From Erwinia endophytica (GTDB lineage: Bacteria; Pseudomonadota; Gammaproteobacteria; Enterobacterales; Enterobacteriaceae), in NCBI RefSeq assembly GCF_009295515.1, contig NZ_RQVV01000003.1:1-64000 (forward strand): DNA of 64,000 nucleotides, read 5' to 3'. The position numbers and the translations under genes are program-made. Positions 7,491 to 19,141 of this stretch are shown in pieces. How positions within the stretch are numbered: position 1 is the first letter of the stretch; each line of letters begins with the position of its first letter. A model generated the notes under the pieces. The model saw only the letters and a program-made list of their open reading frames with translations, was not told where the DNA came from and searched no databases.

Positions 7491-8924
7491 TCAGGATGAA
7501 AACAGTTTCCCATCGCGAACCAGCTCACGTGGGTAGCTATTTTTGATACGATTACTGATCTTTTTAGCCAGTCCGACCGGCTGTTGCTGGCAGGTTACAA
7601 TGATTTCATCCGCTGGCAGAATGCGTTCCGGATAGATGTCTCGCCCACGATACCACGCTTCAGCTTCAGTTAAAGTCAACTCAAAACGGTTTTTCGCCTG
7701 GGGTTGCGCCAGTGCAATCACCGCCTCATGTTGCCAGCGATACCCTTTCGGGAACATTTCCGCCAGTTTCAGCCCGATGCGAGAAAATCGTACCTGGCTT
7801 AGCAGAGGCTCGACGGCGCGCGGGAATAGCCAGAGTTCTTTATCACGTTGCCACAGACCATGAGTGTTTCTGTTCCAGGCCAGTCCTGATTTTTCTGCCG
7901 CATGGGTGATTTCCTGTTCCTCGCGCGGTCTGACCGGAGTGAAAGGGAATTTGCCGAGCTTATAGCCTGGCAGTGGCAGTGGAGACATATGTCGAGTTTT
8001 CCGCAGACGGGCCACAAAAAAGCCTTCGCTGTCGAAGATTTGGGGAAAAACGTGGAGAAAGCCTTCCCCGGTACTGGCTCGTTCTGCCCCTGGGAACAGG
8101 GTGTCAAGTGGTTCTATTTCTACGGTATCCGGATACGTAGCCATCAGCCAGGCGATAATTTGCTGGTTTTCCTGGCGATTAAGCGTACAGGTTGAGTAGA
8201 TTAACGTACCGCCAGGGCGCAGGGCATGAAGGGCGCTTTCGATCAGAACACGCTGGGTTGCCGCGATTTCATCAATGCTCTCCGGTGTCCAGTTGCGCAG
8301 GGCATCCACATCTTTACGGATCACACCTTCGCCCGAACAGGGCGCATCCACCAGGATTGCATCAAACATTTCCGGCAGCGCGGCACCGAAAACTCCGCCA
8401 TCGAAGTGAGTCATAGCGGTATTACTGACACCGCAGCGGCTGAGATTGGCATGCAATACTTTTACCCGGCTGGCAGAGTACTCATTGGCAACAATGGCGC
8501 CTTTATTATTCATCTTTGCCGCGATTTGGGTGGTTTTGGAGCCTGGCGCCGCCGCCATGTCCATCACCCGTTCGGGTTGCGGACACCCGGCAAACAGTGC
8601 GCTCACCGGCAACATTGAACTGGCTTCCTGAATATAGAACAGTCCTGACAGATGTTCAGCGGTGCTGCCCAGAGGCAATGTATCGGCATCATCGCGGGAA
8701 ATCCAAAATCCTTCTTCACACCACGGGACCGGCGTCAGCGCCCACTGATAGGGCTCAACCAGTGCCAGAAAATCGGCGACGCTGATTTTCAGCGTATTAA
8801 CCCGCAGACTACGGCGTAGTGGTTGTTGGCTGATCGCTAAAAATTTGTCGAATTCCACCGTATCAGGCAACAGTTCGCGCATCTGATTGAGGAACAGTTC
8901 GGGGAAGTACACGTGTGAGGACAC
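7491..8924 (-). CDS. rsmF: 16S rRNA m5C1407 methyltransferase
   Basis: 477 residues with a GTG start (VSSHVYFP), against 479 in E. coli. It methylates C1407 of 16S rRNA in the 30S subunit using S-adenosylmethionine. Visible motifs are the SAM loop [12 protein letters not shown], the catalytic-region [12 protein letters not shown] and STCTLN, which hold the two cysteines of the RNA m5C methyltransferase mechanism. A C-terminal PUA-like region ends [13 protein letters not shown], a typical family ending. It sits on the same strand as letAB, about 210 bases downstream of letB. Confidence 0.95.
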   Translation of the reverse strand: MSSHVYFPELFLNQMRELLPDTVEFDKFLAISQQPLRRSLRVNTLKISVADFLALVEPYQWALTPVPWCEEGFWISRDDADTLPLGSTAEHLSGLFYIQEASSMLPVSALFAGCPQPERVMDMAAAPGSKTTQIAAKMNNKGAIVANEYSASRVKVLHANLSRCGVSNTAMTHFDGGVFGAALPEMFDAILVDAPCSGEGVIRKDVDALRNWTPESIDEIAATQRVLIESALHALRPGGTLIYSTCTLNRQENQQIIAWLMATYPDTVEIEPLDTLFPGAERASTGEGFLHVFPQIFDSEGFFVARLRKTRHMSPLPLPGYKLGKFPFTPVRPREEQEITHAAEKSGLAWNRNTHGLWQRDKELWLFPRAVEPLLSQVRFSRIGLKLAEMFPKGYRWQHEAVIALAQPQAKNRFELTLTEAEAWYRGRDIYPERILPADEIIVTCQQQPVGLAKKISNRIKNSYPRELVRDGKLFSS

Positions 8925-9078
8925 TGAAAAATTCCGTCAGGAAAAAAGTAGGGCGAGTCTAGCACATCTGCGGCGGTGAAAAAAAACCGGTGGAGCAAAG
9001 GATTTTTGCCTGAGGCTGTTAGCGGGATCCCGCAATCATAAAGACGTGAAAATACAGGCAGGTCCACAGTATCCGTGG

Positions 9079-9108
9079 CACCAGACGCGTCATCATCCGC
9101 GTCTGGTG
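9079..9108 (-). terminator. Hairpin after letB
   Basis: An 11-bp perfect inverted repeat, CACCAGACGCG (9079-9089) and CGCGTCTGGTG (9098-9108), lies 30 bases after the letB stop and before rsmF. No T tract follows on the minus strand, so it could be an mRNA-end stabiliser rather than an intrinsic terminator. Confidence 0.4.
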
Positions 9109-9137
9109 TGATTGCCTTCTGACCAATGGGGCCAGCG

Positions 9138-11774
9138 TTAGTTGCCTGGCAGTGCCGTGCCCCATTTACGCCAGTCTTTCGGTTCCTCATCTTCCAGCAG
9201 AAAGTGTTTACCCGACGTTGCCTGCGGTGCCAGCGGGACCGTCGGTGGCGTGGCAAAGGCGATGCCGCCCTGGATAAACTGCTGGAAGGTGCCGGTTTTC
9301 ACCACCCCGCCAATCAAGCCGAACTTCAGGTTGTAGCCAGATGCCAGCCAGAACACCGAATTATTGCGCACCAGATGCTGATACTTCTTACTTATGCGCA
9401 GTGTGATTTGTACGCGGTCAGCCATAGTACCTAACGAGGTTCCGGTAACGGTACCGACTTCGATGCCGCGGAACAGCACGGGTGTGCCGACAGAGAGTGA
9501 CCCCGCTTCCTGGGCATCCAGTACCACGTTTAGCCCGTCGAGATAACGCGCATCGGTAATCGTTGACTCCTGCAGTTCGAAGCTGCGCTGAGCGTGCCCT
9601 TTTCCTGGATCAACATTGATATAAGGTTGCAGCAGGGAATCCAGGTGGTTAACGCCGGTAGCAGAAATTTTCGGTGATACCACTGAAAAACGGCTACCGA
9701 GACGGGCGAAGTCCTGCACATATTCGGGATAAAGTACCGCTTTGGCGATGACCTGGTTTTTATTCGGGTTGAGTGCCAGCGATTCTAACTGACCGATGGT
9801 GATGCCCAGATAACGGATCGGCATACCGGCAGAGAGTTTGCTGGCGTCATAAGTATGCAGTTCAATCTGACTGCCGACCGCGCGGGCGGCGGTTTCTGAA
9901 TTATACAAGACGCGCTTGTCTTTGTTGGTCAGTCCGATGTCAGCCCCCGTCAGGTTCTCAAAACTAATGGCGCCTTTCAGCGTACGGTTCAAAGGAGAGG
10001 CCTGCACGGTCAAACCATTGCCGTTCAGTTGCACACGGGCACCGCCTTCTGACCAGAACACGCTGTTCGGCGTCAGCAACTTGCGGTATTCGGGTTTGAT
10101 ATACACACGCACATCGAATTCGTTGGCTTTTGGTGTCACCTCGACGATTTCACCGACCTGGAATTTACGGTACAGCACCACTGAACCGGCCTGAATATCC
10201 GGCAGACTGTCGGCGGTCAGTGTCAGGGTAGTCGGCAACTGATTCGTGGTAATGCCTTCCGCGGCTTTTTCCGCATTGGCATAGAGAGGATAACGGTCTT
10301 TCACTGCGCCTTTGCTGCCAGGTTCGAGACGGATCCCTCCATCAACCCATTCACGGGCGCTGGCGCCCAAAACTTCCATCCCGTCTAACCCCAGCTTCAC
10401 ATCCAGGCGACTGTTGATGATGAATTTACTGTCACCATGCAGCAGATGGCGGTAGTCAGGAGCGATGGCGATGGCAAAGTTGACACCTTGTTCGGTCAGC
10501 GTACGGCTAACCACCTGGCCAATCTGCATCCCGTGCAGCATCACTGGCTGACCAGCATCAATGCCATAACTCTCCGGAGACGTCAGTTTAACCTCAAGTG
10601 TATTAGGTTGTTGTAGCAGGGATTGGTTACTTTGTAGCACGGTGTAGTGATCCTGCGGCTGTCCTTCGCCCGGGATCAACTCGAAGGTATTACCGGTCAG
10701 CAGGCTACTGAGGTTGGGGTCAGAAAGACTGATTTTTGGGCTACGCATTTCAATACGGGTGCCGGTGCGCATCAAACTGATCACTGACGGATCGATAGTC
10801 AGCTCACCCGTCACTTTACCGTCGGGTTGCAGATTGAGACGGGTCAATGTACCGACTTCCAGCCCCTGATACAGCAATGGTGTACTGTTGACTTTCAGGT
10901 TTTTGCCGTCTGGCAAGTCCAGCTTAATGCTGACGCCACGATGACTGTGCGCCAGATCGGAATAGAGATCGAAATTATCGTCATTTTTCGCCTGAGGAGC
11001 GTGTTCTGGTGAGTCGAAGGCAATGGCACCGTTGACCAACGCGGCCAGACTCTCCAGCTCGACTCTGGCTCCACTCAGGCTGACATTCGCTTTCATGCCG
11101 GAAACATTCCAGAAGCGACTGTCTTTTTTTACCAGATTGGTGAAGCGGCGTTCAATCAGTACATCAACGGTAACACCCTGATTACCGGGATTAATACTGT
11201 AATCGTAAACCCGACCCACCGGGATCTTGCGGAAATAGACCATCGACCCCGTATTTAGCGCGCCTAAATCCGGGGCGTGCAAATGGATCAACATTTCGCC
11301 GGTATTGACACGATATTTGGGCTGAGTATCCAGCGCGACGAAGTGGTTTTGTGGCTGGCCTTTACCTGGCATCATGCCAATATAGTTGCCACCGACCAGC
11401 GCATCCAACCCGGAAACCCCCGCCAGCGAGGCTTTGGGCGTTACCAGCCAAAACTGGGTGTTCTCGCGTAACGCGTCTTTCATATCATTTTTGATACTGG
11501 CTTTGATTTTTATGGTGCGCAGATCATCAGACATGCTGATGCTTTGTACCAGGCCGACTTCCACCCCTTGATAACGTACTGGTGTTCTTCCCGGCACAAT
11601 GCCGTCCGCAGTATCGAAATCAATGGTGATCGTGGTCCCACGCTCCTGGTAGTTAGTCCAGAACAGCCAGCCAGCAATTAACAGTGCAATAAACGGTAGC
11701 AACCAGAACGGCGAAATTTTGCGCCGGCTTTTGATGCGTGCATTAGTCGGTGTAGTCGGCGTTTCCTGTTGCAT
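9138..11774 (-). CDS. letB: LetB: seven-MCE-domain intermembrane lipid transport protein
   Basis: 878 residues from the ATG at 11774 (MQQETPTTP), matching E. coli LetB (YebT, about 879). The frame is open further upstream, but that part lies inside letA. One N-terminal membrane helix ([18 protein letters not shown]) anchors it in the inner membrane. Seven MCE repeats follow, most visible through recurring phrases such as [62 protein letters not shown] and [13 protein letters not shown]. In E. coli it forms a periplasm-spanning tube for lipids. The start overlaps letA by 32 bases, so the two are co-transcribed and probably translationally coupled. Confidence 0.95.
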   Translation of the reverse strand: MQQETPTTPTNARIKSRRKISPFWLLPFIALLIAGWLFWTNYQERGTTITIDFDTADGIVPGRTPVRYQGVEVGLVQSISMSDDLRTIKIKASIKNDMKDALRENTQFWLVTPKASLAGVSGLDALVGGNYIGMMPGKGQPQNHFVALDTQPKYRVNTGEMLIHLHAPDLGALNTGSMVYFRKIPVGRVYDYSINPGNQGVTVDVLIERRFTNLVKKDSRFWNVSGMKANVSLSGARVELESLAALVNGAIAFDSPEHAPQAKNDDNFDLYSDLAHSHRGVSIKLDLPDGKNLKVNSTPLLYQGLEVGTLTRLNLQPDGKVTGELTIDPSVISLMRTGTRIEMRSPKISLSDPNLSSLLTGNTFELIPGEGQPQDHYTVLQSNQSLLQQPNTLEVKLTSPESYGIDAGQPVMLHGMQIGQVVSRTLTEQGVNFAIAIAPDYRHLLHGDSKFIINSRLDVKLGLDGMEVLGASAREWVDGGIRLEPGSKGAVKDRYPLYANAEKAAEGITTNQLPTTLTLTADSLPDIQAGSVVLYRKFQVGEIVEVTPKANEFDVRVYIKPEYRKLLTPNSVFWSEGGARVQLNGNGLTVQASPLNRTLKGAISFENLTGADIGLTNKDKRVLYNSETAARAVGSQIELHTYDASKLSAGMPIRYLGITIGQLESLALNPNKNQVIAKAVLYPEYVQDFARLGSRFSVVSPKISATGVNHLDSLLQPYINVDPGKGHAQRSFELQESTITDARYLDGLNVVLDAQEAGSLSVGTPVLFRGIEVGTVTGTSLGTMADRVQITLRISKKYQHLVRNNSVFWLASGYNLKFGLIGGVVKTGTFQQFIQGGIAFATPPTVPLAPQATSGKHFLLEDEEPKDWRKWGTALPGN

Positions 11775-12987
11775 GAGTATCCCAAAGTAAACGGCTATCC
11801 AGCCATTCGACGGCGAGGATAGTGAGTATGACCGATGAGCCAAAATAGAAGGCTGCCGGTCCCATGGTAAAAGCCAAAAGCTGATCACGGTTGACCAGCG
11901 ACATAGTTAATGAAATCACAAACAGGTCAAGCATTGACCAGCGCCCCACCCATGTGACGATGCGCAGCAGGCGTACGCGGGTTTTTAGCCCCTGTTCACA
12001 TTTAAAATGAATACTGAGCAACAGTGTGAGCAATACGATTATTTTAGTAAATGGAACCAGGATACTGGCAATAAATACGATGGCGGCGACGGGAATGTTG
12101 CCCGTCGCCAGCGACATAATGCCGGACAGGATAGTGTCCTGCTGTTTCGACCCATTAAGGTAGATAATTGAAATCGGCAGCATATTAGCCGGGATCAACA
12201 GCACTATTGAGGCAATTAACGCCGCCCAGGATTTTTGCAGACTGAAGCGACGACGCTGATAAAGCGGAGTATGGCAACGCGGACAACGACCACGTTTATC
12301 GGGTAGCCCGGTATGGCGACAGTTAAGGCAGACTTGCAGCCGTTCCGGCTCCGCCTGTTGCGCAGGCTGAGGATAAAAGTGCTGCCACAGCTGTTCGATA
12401 TTGAGATAGATAAGTGTTATCAGACTGAGGATCGTCAGTGAAATAAAGGCCACCAGCCCCGGCCCGGGATCAATATCCGCGTAATCCTGCACTTTGATTG
12501 AGGCAACGGCGATACCGACAAGGTAGATATCCAGCATCACCCACTCTTTAAGTCTGTCGAGTATCAGTAATACCGGGCGCAGATTCATGCCAAGAAAAGG
12601 GCCGACATAGAGACAGGCGATAGCGACAATCAGTGCGGCGGGGGCGCCGAGGGTGCAAAATGCCACCATTGACGCGGTAATCACCTCTCCCTGCTGTGCC
12701 ATCTGCATGATCCCTTCCATCAGATTGGCGCGGATGTTAATGCCCAGTAGATGGACAGTTAACAGGGATTCATTGAAGGCAAACGGCATCAGCAATAGCA
12801 TGGCTACAGCCATGGCAGCCAGGTGGCTCATTGAGCAGTCGTTGCCATTCAGAATTTTGGCATTGCAGCGGGGACAATGCGCTGATTGACTGGGTTTAAC
12901 ATCTGGTAAGGAAAAAAGGGTATCGCATTGCGGACAACGCTGATAACGTGCCTGAGGCATAGCATGGCTGATAGCGTGTATTTTCAT
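11743..12987 (-). CDS. letA: LetA: PqiA-family inner-membrane partner of LetB
   Basis: 414 residues. Two PqiA modules, each preceded by a zinc-ribbon: CPQCDTLF...CPRCNAK near the N-terminus and CLNCRHTG...CPRCHTPL near residue 220. Each module is followed by about four hydrophobic helices; phrases such as [17 protein letters not shown] and [20 protein letters not shown] are typical of YebS. LetA energises or loads the LetB tube. The N-terminus is a little shorter than in E. coli (427). The gene is divergent from msrC across a 240-base gap and is the first gene of the letAB unit. Confidence 0.94.
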   Translation of the reverse strand: MKIHAISHAMPQARYQRCPQCDTLFSLPDVKPSQSAHCPRCNAKILNGNDCSMSHLAAMAVAMLLLMPFAFNESLLTVHLLGINIRANLMEGIMQMAQQGEVITASMVAFCTLGAPAALIVAIACLYVGPFLGMNLRPVLLILDRLKEWVMLDIYLVGIAVASIKVQDYADIDPGPGLVAFISLTILSLITLIYLNIEQLWQHFYPQPAQQAEPERLQVCLNCRHTGLPDKRGRCPRCHTPLYQRRRFSLQKSWAALIASIVLLIPANMLPISIIYLNGSKQQDTILSGIMSLATGNIPVAAIVFIASILVPFTKIIVLLTLLLSIHFKCEQGLKTRVRLLRIVTWVGRWSMLDLFVISLTMSLVNRDQLLAFTMGPAAFYFGSSVILTILAVEWLDSRLLWDTHATGNADYTD

Positions 12988-13227
12988 AATCCTGATGTTG
13001 ATGCTTAGGTTCAGCCCGCGCAGGTCGCAGGTGGAGGGCTGGGTTAGGCTTTTTTTTCATCGCCATAGCGGTAAATTGACCTGTCCCGATCATGCTCAAA
13101 TGCTCCAGATGGATAAGGGTATATTAACTAACGCAATGATTCACCTTGTCCGGTGGGATATTTAATGTTTATTTTATCAGTCGGGGTCATGATGGGCTCT
13201 GTAACACGTTTCCACAATGGTTAAAAA

Positions 13228-13728
13228 ATGACAAAAGCAGAATTTTACTCGGACCTGAACCGTGATTTGCGCGCACTTATCGCAGGTGAGGACAGTTTTC
13301 TGGCGGCGATGAGCAATTGTAGCGCACTTTTATACGAACGCCTGGAGGGGGTTAACTGGGCTGGTTTTTATTTGTTGACTGAAGCGGATACGCTGGTTTT
13401 GGGGCCTTTTCAGGGCAAAATTGCCTGCGTACGCATTCCGGTCGGCAAAGGGGTTTGCGGCACAGCGGTCGCCGAAAACCGGATTCAGCGAGTAGACGAT
13501 GTGCATGCATTCCCTGGTCATATTGCCTGTGATGCTGCCAGTAACGCTGAAATCGTACTGCCGCTGGTGGTGAATGGTCAGATAATCGGTGTACTGGATA
13601 TCGATAGCGTGGAATATAACCGCTTTGATAGAGAAGACGAAGTGGGGCTGTCAGCCTTGGTTCACGGGCTGTGTGAGGTACTTGCCGGGTCTGATGTGGA
13701 AAAATTTATTCACATGAAACGCAGCTAA
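13228..13728 (+). CDS. msrC: Free methionine-(R)-sulfoxide reductase
   Basis: 166 residues forming a single GAF domain (MsrC/YebR family). It reduces free Met-R-sulfoxide in the cytoplasm with thioredoxin. Family landmarks: NWAGFYLL, GPFQGKIACVRIPVGKGVCGTA with its catalytic-loop Cys residues, and DDVHAFPGHIACDAASNAEIV with the third Cys. The C-terminus has GVLDIDSVEYNRFDREDE. The 240 bases upstream separate it from the divergent letA. It is followed after about 100 bases by proQ on the same strand, in the same order as E. coli. Confidence 0.95.
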   Translation: MTKAEFYSDLNRDLRALIAGEDSFLAAMSNCSALLYERLEGVNWAGFYLLTEADTLVLGPFQGKIACVRIPVGKGVCGTAVAENRIQRVDDVHAFPGHIACDAASNAEIVLPLVVNGQIIGVLDIDSVEYNRFDREDEVGLSALVHGLCEVLAGSDVEKFIHMKRS

Positions 13729-13824
13729 AGTGCTGGATCACGTAGCATTTGCCGATTGGGTCATTATAATGACGCCTGTTCATGCCCGTGCTGATTGGCA
13801 AACCCGTTGTAATCAGGAAATTTC

Positions 13825-14511
13825 ATGGAAAATCAACCCAAGTTGAATAGCAGCAAAGAAGTCATCGCCTTTCTGGCCGAGCGTTTTCCCCAATGCTTTA
13901 TTGCCGAAGGCGAAGCCCGACCGCTTAAGATCGGAATCTTTCAGGATTTAGTCGACCGTGTACAGGGCGAAATGAGCTTGAGTAAAACTCAACTCCGTTC
14001 CGCGCTGCGCCTCTATACTTCGAGCTGGCGTTATTTGTATGGCATTAAAGCTGGCGCTACCCGTGTTGATCTGGACGGCAATGCCTGCGGCGTTCTTGAT
14101 GAGCAGCATGTTGAACATGCCCGTAAACAGCTCGAAGAAGCTAAAGCGCGTGTCCAGGCTCAGCGTGAGCAGCAACAGGCGAAAAAACGCGAAGCCGGTG
14201 AAGAAAAAACTTCCCGTCGCCCCCATAAGCCCGCTCGTAAGTCTTCAACTGAAGGGGACCAACCTTCTCGTCAGACTCGCGGTAAACCACAGCGTAGCCA
14301 TGCTGAGCACCCGTCTGGTGCCGGGCGTCAGCCGGCGCGTGCGAAAGCCGTTACCGATACAACCACATTACAGGTGGGGCAGAATATTAAAGTTATTGCA
14401 GGCAAAAGTGCGATGGATGCGACCATTCTTGAGATAACCAAAGATGGCGTTCGGGTCCAGCTGGCTTCCGGTCTGGCAATGATAGTACGCGCAGAACATT
14501 TGCAGTTCTGA
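13825..14511 (+). CDS. proQ: RNA chaperone ProQ
   Basis: 228 residues. The N-terminal FinO/ProQ domain (about 1-120) shows the typical [25 protein letters not shown] and [26 protein letters not shown] long lysine/arginine/glutamine-rich linker (about 120-180) leads to a C-terminal Tudor-like domain ([21 protein letters not shown]). ProQ binds structured 3' ends of mRNAs and many sRNAs. It lies 19 bases upstream of prc, as in E. coli, implying an operon. Confidence 0.96.
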   Translation: MENQPKLNSSKEVIAFLAERFPQCFIAEGEARPLKIGIFQDLVDRVQGEMSLSKTQLRSALRLYTSSWRYLYGIKAGATRVDLDGNACGVLDEQHVEHARKQLEEAKARVQAQREQQQAKKREAGEEKTSRRPHKPARKSSTEGDQPSRQTRGKPQRSHAEHPSGAGRQPARAKAVTDTTTLQVGQNIKVIAGKSAMDATILEITKDGVRVQLASGLAMIVRAEHLQF

Positions 14512-14530
14512 TACGGAGGCCAATCAAGGC

Positions 14531-16558
14531 ATGAACAATTTTTTCAGAACCACCGTAATGGCCGGATTGCTGTTGGCTGGTAACGTTTTCGCTGCGGAGA
14601 CGATTACGCGCGAAGATCAACTTCCTCAGCTGCATCAGGAGCCGCAACATGCGACGGTTAGTGAGCGTGTTACCGCGCGTTTTACCCGTTCTCATTATCG
14701 CCAGTTCGATCTGGACCAGAATTTTTCAGCGAAAATTTTCACTCGCTATCTGAATCTACTTGACTATAACCACAACGTTCTGTTGGCATCGGATATCGAC
14801 CAGTATGCCAGTAAAAAGACCACATTAGGTGATGAGCTGAAGAGTGGTAAGCTGGATGTCTTTTACGATTTGTACAATCTGGCGCAGAAGCGACGTTTTG
14901 AACGCTATCAATACGCGCTCTCGGTGTTGAACCGGCCAATGAATTTTAATGGCAACGATACTATTGATATCGATCGCAGCAAAGCTCCGTGGCCGAAAAC
15001 CACCGCAGAGCTGAACCAACTGTGGGATGCCAAAGTCAAATATGATCAGTTGAGCCTGAAGCTGGCGGGCAAAAATGATAAAGAAATCCGCGATGTGCTG
15101 ACTAAACGTTACCAGTTTGCCATTCGTCGTCTGGCCCAGAGCAACAGCGAGGATGTGTTCCAACTGGCAATGACCGCTTTTGCCCGCGAAATCGATCCGC
15201 ATACCAGTTATCTGTCGCCGCGTAATACCGACCAGTTTAATACTGAAATGAGTCTCTCTCTGGAAGGTATCGGCGCGGTACTGCAGATGGATGATGACTA
15301 CACGGTGATCAACTCCATGGTTGCTGGCGGTCCGGCGGCAAAAAGCAAAGCCATTACCGTTGGTGACCGCGTTATCGGTGTGGGGCAGCCAGGTAAGCCG
15401 ATTGTGGATGTGGTTGGCTGGCGTCTTGATGATGTTGTCGCGCAGATCAAAGGTCCGAAAGGCAGTAAAGTTCGACTGGAAATACTGCCTGCAGGCAAGG
15501 GCAGTAAACCCCGGATTATTACGCTGACGCGTGAGAAGATCCGCCTTGAAGACCGTGCAGTGAAAATGAGTGTGCATAATGTCGGCAAAGAAAAAGTCGG
15601 CGTACTGGATATTCCGGGCTTTTATGTTGGTCTGACGGACGATGTGAAAGTACAACTGCAAAAACTGCAGAAGCAGAATGTTGACAGTATCGTTATCGAC
15701 TTGCGTACCAATGGCGGCGGTGCGTTGACTGAAGCGGTTTCGCTTTCCGGCCTGTTTATCCCAAGCGGCCCGGTCGTTCAGGTTCGGGATAACACCGGTA
15801 ATGTGCGCGAAGACAGTGATACTGATGGCATTGTGTATTACAAAGGTCCGCTGGTGGTATTGGTTGACCGCTTCAGTGCTTCTGCTTCGGAAATCTTTGC
15901 TGCGGCAATGCAGGACTATGGCCGTGCGCTGATTGTTGGCGAGCCGACTTTCGGCAAGGGAACCGTCCAGCAATATCGCTCGCTGAACCGTATTTATGAT
16001 CAGATGCTGCGGCCTGAATGGCCGGCGCTGGGTTCGATTACCTATACCATCCAGAAGTTCTACCGTATCAATGGCGGCAGTACCCAGCTCAAAGGTGTGA
16101 CGCCGAACATACTGATGCCTACAGGGGTGGAAGCCGTTGAAACCGGTGAAAAGTTTGAAGATAACGCGTTGCCGTGGGACAGCATTAAAGCGGCGAACTA
16201 CACCAAAACGGGTGATCTGCAGCCGCTGTTGCCGCAACTGATTAAATTGCATCAGGAGCGTATTGCGAAAGATCCTGAGTTCCAGTACATCCTGAAAGAT
16301 ATTGCGCGTTTCAATGCCACTAAAGATAAGCGCAATATTGTCTCTCTGAACCTTGCCGCGCGTGAGAAAGAGAACCACGAAGAAGATGCGCTGCGTCTGG
16401 ATCGGATCAACGCTCGTCTACAGCGTGAGGGCAAAAAGCCATTGTCGAAGCTTGAAGACCTGCCGAAAGACTATAAAGAGCCTGATCCGTATCTTGATGA
16501 AACGGTCAATATTGCCCACGACCTGGCGCAGCTTGAAAAATCGCAGTCAACTAAATAA
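14531..16558 (+). CDS. prc: Tail-specific periplasmic protease (Tsp/Prc)
   Basis: 675 residues with a signal peptide ending near NVFAAET. The order is an N-terminal helical region, a PDZ domain (about 240-330, with GIGAVLQMDDDYTVINSMV and GGPAAKS), an S41 protease core and a C-terminal helical domain. The Ser/Lys dyad is recognisable in DRFSASASEIFAAAM and GEPTFGKGTVQQ. Prc degrades periplasmic proteins from a C-terminal tag and trims penicillin-binding protein 3 and MepS. It follows proQ by 19 bases and is closed by a terminator-like hairpin. Confidence 0.96.
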   Translation: MNNFFRTTVMAGLLLAGNVFAAETITREDQLPQLHQEPQHATVSERVTARFTRSHYRQFDLDQNFSAKIFTRYLNLLDYNHNVLLASDIDQYASKKTTLGDELKSGKLDVFYDLYNLAQKRRFERYQYALSVLNRPMNFNGNDTIDIDRSKAPWPKTTAELNQLWDAKVKYDQLSLKLAGKNDKEIRDVLTKRYQFAIRRLAQSNSEDVFQLAMTAFAREIDPHTSYLSPRNTDQFNTEMSLSLEGIGAVLQMDDDYTVINSMVAGGPAAKSKAITVGDRVIGVGQPGKPIVDVVGWRLDDVVAQIKGPKGSKVRLEILPAGKGSKPRIITLTREKIRLEDRAVKMSVHNVGKEKVGVLDIPGFYVGLTDDVKVQLQKLQKQNVDSIVIDLRTNGGGALTEAVSLSGLFIPSGPVVQVRDNTGNVREDSDTDGIVYYKGPLVVLVDRFSASASEIFAAAMQDYGRALIVGEPTFGKGTVQQYRSLNRIYDQMLRPEWPALGSITYTIQKFYRINGGSTQLKGVTPNILMPTGVEAVETGEKFEDNALPWDSIKAANYTKTGDLQPLLPQLIKLHQERIAKDPEFQYILKDIARFNATKDKRNIVSLNLAAREKENHEEDALRLDRINARLQREGKKPLSKLEDLPKDYKEPDPYLDETVNIAHDLAQLEKSQSTK

Positions 16559-16564
16559 CCCCAC

Positions 16565-16592
16565 AGGGCACAGCACAGTCTGTGCCCTTTAT
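16565..16592 (+). terminator. Intrinsic terminator of proQ-prc
   Basis: Nine-bp stem AGGGCACAG (16565-16573) / CTGTGCCCT (16580-16588) with a six-base loop, followed by TTATTT, seven bases after the prc stop. Confidence 0.8.
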
Positions 16593-16805
16593 TTACCTGT
16601 CTTTTCTTTTATCCCTGTTCATCTTCACTTTTCCTGACAGCGGGCTGACAGGGAATGTCACCCGGTGTAAAGGGGTGATCGACAAAATGTAAAGTTATGT
16701 TTTTTTAGGGACTTAAAGCAGAAGAGTGCTTGAAATGTTTGGTCATGACCATAGGATAGTCATTCGCCAGGAGCGAAATTTGTTAACTGAGGAAGATGAT
16801 ATTTT

Positions 16806-17687
16806 ATGATGCGTATTGCGCTTTTCCTGTTGACCAACCTGGGCGTTATGTTGGTCTTTGGGCTGATTCTTAGCCTGACAGGGATCCAGTCAGGCAGTGT
16901 ACAGGGTCTGATGATTTTGGCGGGGCTGTTTGGCTTCGGCGGTGCGTTTGTCTCATTGCTGATGTCGAAATGGATGGCATTGCGTTCTGTTGGTGGTGAG
17001 GTTATTGAGCAACCACGCAATGAAACGGAACGCTGGCTGATGCAGACTATCGCGCATCAGTCACAGCTGGCGGGTATCGGCATGCCGCAGGTTGCCATCT
17101 ATCATGCGCCGGATATTAATGCTTTTGCCACGGGAGCGCGTCGTGACGCGTCGCTGGTCGCTGTGTCCACCGGATTACTGCAAAACATGAATCGGGATGA
17201 AGCCGAAGCGGTACTGGCGCATGAAATCAGCCATATTGCTAATGGTGATATGGTCACCATGACCCTGATTCAGGGCGTCGTGAACACTTTCGTTATCTTT
17301 CTTTCGCGCATCATCGCGCAGATTGCTGCCGGTTTCCTTTCAGGAAATCGCGATGAAGGTGAAAGCAACAACGGTAATCCGCTGGTCTACTTTGCGGTAT
17401 CGATGGTGCTGGAACTGGTGTTTGGTATCATCGCCAGCATCATCACTATGTGGTTTTCGCGCCACCGTGAGTTCTATGCTGATGCCGGTTCCGCGAAACT
17501 GGTTGGTCGTGAGAAGATGATTGCCGCGTTACAGCGCCTGAAAACCAGCTATGAGCCGCAGGAGGCCAGCAGTATGATGGCGTTATGTATCAACGGCAAA
17601 TCGAAATCACTGGGTGAGCTGTTTATGTCGCATCCGCCACTGGACAAGCGTATTGACGCTCTACGCAGCGGGCGGTATTTGCAATAG
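16806..17687 (+). CDS. htpX: Inner-membrane zinc metalloprotease HtpX
   Basis: 293 residues, the same length as E. coli HtpX. Two N-terminal membrane helices ([20 protein letters not shown] and the next one), the M48 zinc motif HEISH near residues 139-143, two further hydrophobic segments, and the third ligand Glu in the [14 protein letters not shown] helix. It degrades damaged membrane proteins together with FtsH and is part of the Cpx response in E. coli. The start ATG-ATG-CGT lies after a GAGGAAG-like site. A separate transcript from prc is likely, since a terminator and about 200 bases intervene. Confidence 0.95.
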   Translation: MMRIALFLLTNLGVMLVFGLILSLTGIQSGSVQGLMILAGLFGFGGAFVSLLMSKWMALRSVGGEVIEQPRNETERWLMQTIAHQSQLAGIGMPQVAIYHAPDINAFATGARRDASLVAVSTGLLQNMNRDEAEAVLAHEISHIANGDMVTMTLIQGVVNTFVIFLSRIIAQIAAGFLSGNRDEGESNNGNPLVYFAVSMVLELVFGIIASIITMWFSRHREFYADAGSAKLVGREKMIAALQRLKTSYEPQEASSMMALCINGKSKSLGELFMSHPPLDKRIDALRSGRYLQ

Positions 17688-17708
17688 GGAATATAGGGCG
17701 GTAAAAAG

Positions 17709-17735
17709 ACCAGGCTTGAAAGCCTGGTTTTTTTA
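17709..17735 (+). terminator. Intrinsic terminator between htpX and yebQ
   Basis: The perfect stem ACCAGGCT / AGCCTGGT (17709-17728) with loop TGAA is followed by a run of seven T. It reads for htpX, and its A-rich left flank also lets it act on convergent yebQ transcripts. Confidence 0.85.
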
Positions 17736-19115
17736 TGCCCGGTCAGTGTCTAACGGCTGGGTAATGCGTAACGCACTGACCAGGGCGGCGAGAGTGGCGA
17801 AACTTCCAGCCAGCACCAACGAAGCGTGAGTCCCCCGGGTGTCGAAGAGGTTGAACATCAGCGCGACCAGCGCGGCTCCACTGGTCTGGCCCAACAGCCG
17901 GGCGGTACCGAGCATCCCGCTGGCGCCGCCACTGCGACGCGAAGGGGCGGAGGAGATAATAGTATGGTTGTTGGGGGATTGAAACAAACCAAAGCCAGCA
18001 CCGCATAGCGCCATTCGCCAGATAATATTGAGATCTCCGGGCGCGCTCGGGAGCAGCGCCAACGAGAACAACCCAGTGGCAAACATCACCAACCCAATCG
18101 CGCCAAGTAGACCGGCGTGATAATACTCAATCAATCGGCCGGCAATGGGAGCCATCACCATCGTGGCCAGCGGCCAGGGGGTCAATAGCAGGCCGGTTGA
18201 CACTTCCCCCCGTTGCAATACGGTTTGCAGAAAGAATGGCAGCGACACCATCGCTAACATTTGGGCGCAGAAGGAACAGACCGATGTGCCCATCGAGAGT
18301 GAAAAAATGGGGATTCGCAGCAAATCGACCGGCAACAGTGGGAAAGTGAGATGTAACTGGCGACGAATAAAGAAGAAACCGACAACCAGCAGCCCGACGA
18401 CTTCCAGTAGCACCAGTCTGATATTCTGGCCTTGGGCGAAGCCGCTCAAGGCTGAAATCAATAGACCGAAGGTGAGGGCGTTCATCAGCGCGCTGGGCAG
18501 ATCGAAACGCTGCTCTTTATTTTTCTGACTGTTATCCGGCAGGAAACGGAATGCGAGATATAACGCGGCTACTCCTACAGGCACGTTTATCAGAAACAGC
18601 CATCGCCATGAGGCTACTGATAATATGACGGCTGCCACCGTTGGTCCGGCGGCGGTTGATACGGCGACAATCAGAGAGTTGAGGCCCATTCCCCGGCCCA
18701 GATAGCGCTGTGGGTAGATAATCCTGATCAATGCGGTATTCACACTCATCAATGCTGCACCGCCAAAGCCCTGTAGTACTCGGGCAAAGGTCAGCGTTTC
18801 CAGCGAATGCGCCAGGGCGCAAAACAGCGAGGTACAAGTAAACAGCACCAGACCACACTGATAAACCCGCCGATAACCAACAATATCCCCGAGAAATGAC
18901 AGCGAAAGCAGCGAAATAATGATCGCCAGTTGATAGGCATTAACGATCCAAATTGATTCCGCCGGACTGGCTTGTAATTCGCGGGCGATAGTCGGCAAGG
19001 CAACGTTAGCTATCGCGCCATCAAGTACGGCGACGGTAATACCCAGAGCAATGGTAAGAATAGCGCCGTAGCGTTGTGGGAAGGGGAGACCATCTTGTTG
19101 TGGTGTCTGCGACAT
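17733..19115 (-). CDS. yebQ: MFS transporter, DHA2-type (YebQ)
   Basis: 460 residues with 13-14 predicted hydrophobic helices. DHA2/EmrB-QacA features: LDGAIANVALPTIARELQ in the first helix (motif D1), GDIVGYRRVYQCG (motif A), and the antiporter-type GPTVAAVILSVASWRWLFLINVPVG (motif C). This is the E. coli YebQ neighbourhood (between htpX and kdgR) and length. The substrate is unknown; drug or metabolite efflux is a family inference. Divergent from kdgR, with a palindrome 27 bases upstream that may be an operator. Confidence 0.88.
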   Translation of the reverse strand: MSQTPQQDGLPFPQRYGAILTIALGITVAVLDGAIANVALPTIARELQASPAESIWIVNAYQLAIIISLLSLSFLGDIVGYRRVYQCGLVLFTCTSLFCALAHSLETLTFARVLQGFGGAALMSVNTALIRIIYPQRYLGRGMGLNSLIVAVSTAAGPTVAAVILSVASWRWLFLINVPVGVAALYLAFRFLPDNSQKNKEQRFDLPSALMNALTFGLLISALSGFAQGQNIRLVLLEVVGLLVVGFFFIRRQLHLTFPLLPVDLLRIPIFSLSMGTSVCSFCAQMLAMVSLPFFLQTVLQRGEVSTGLLLTPWPLATMVMAPIAGRLIEYYHAGLLGAIGLVMFATGLFSLALLPSAPGDLNIIWRMALCGAGFGLFQSPNNHTIISSAPSRRSGGASGMLGTARLLGQTSGAALVALMFNLFDTRGTHASLVLAGSFATLAALVSALRITQPLDTDRA

Positions 19116-19141
19116 ATTTCGAAATTGTCAGGGGAGTGAAT

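Noticed and set aside
13130-13227. Small gene between letA and msrC
   Set aside because: No frame with a start signal and plausible protein sequence was found.
14825-16378. Very long open frame antisense to prc
   Set aside because: It mirrors prc codon bias and the product has no recognisable motif; the sense gene is certain.
16671-16692. Two GTAAA repeats upstream of htpX as a CpxR box
   Set aside because: The spacing is 17 bases rather than the usual five, so it does not fit the known site.
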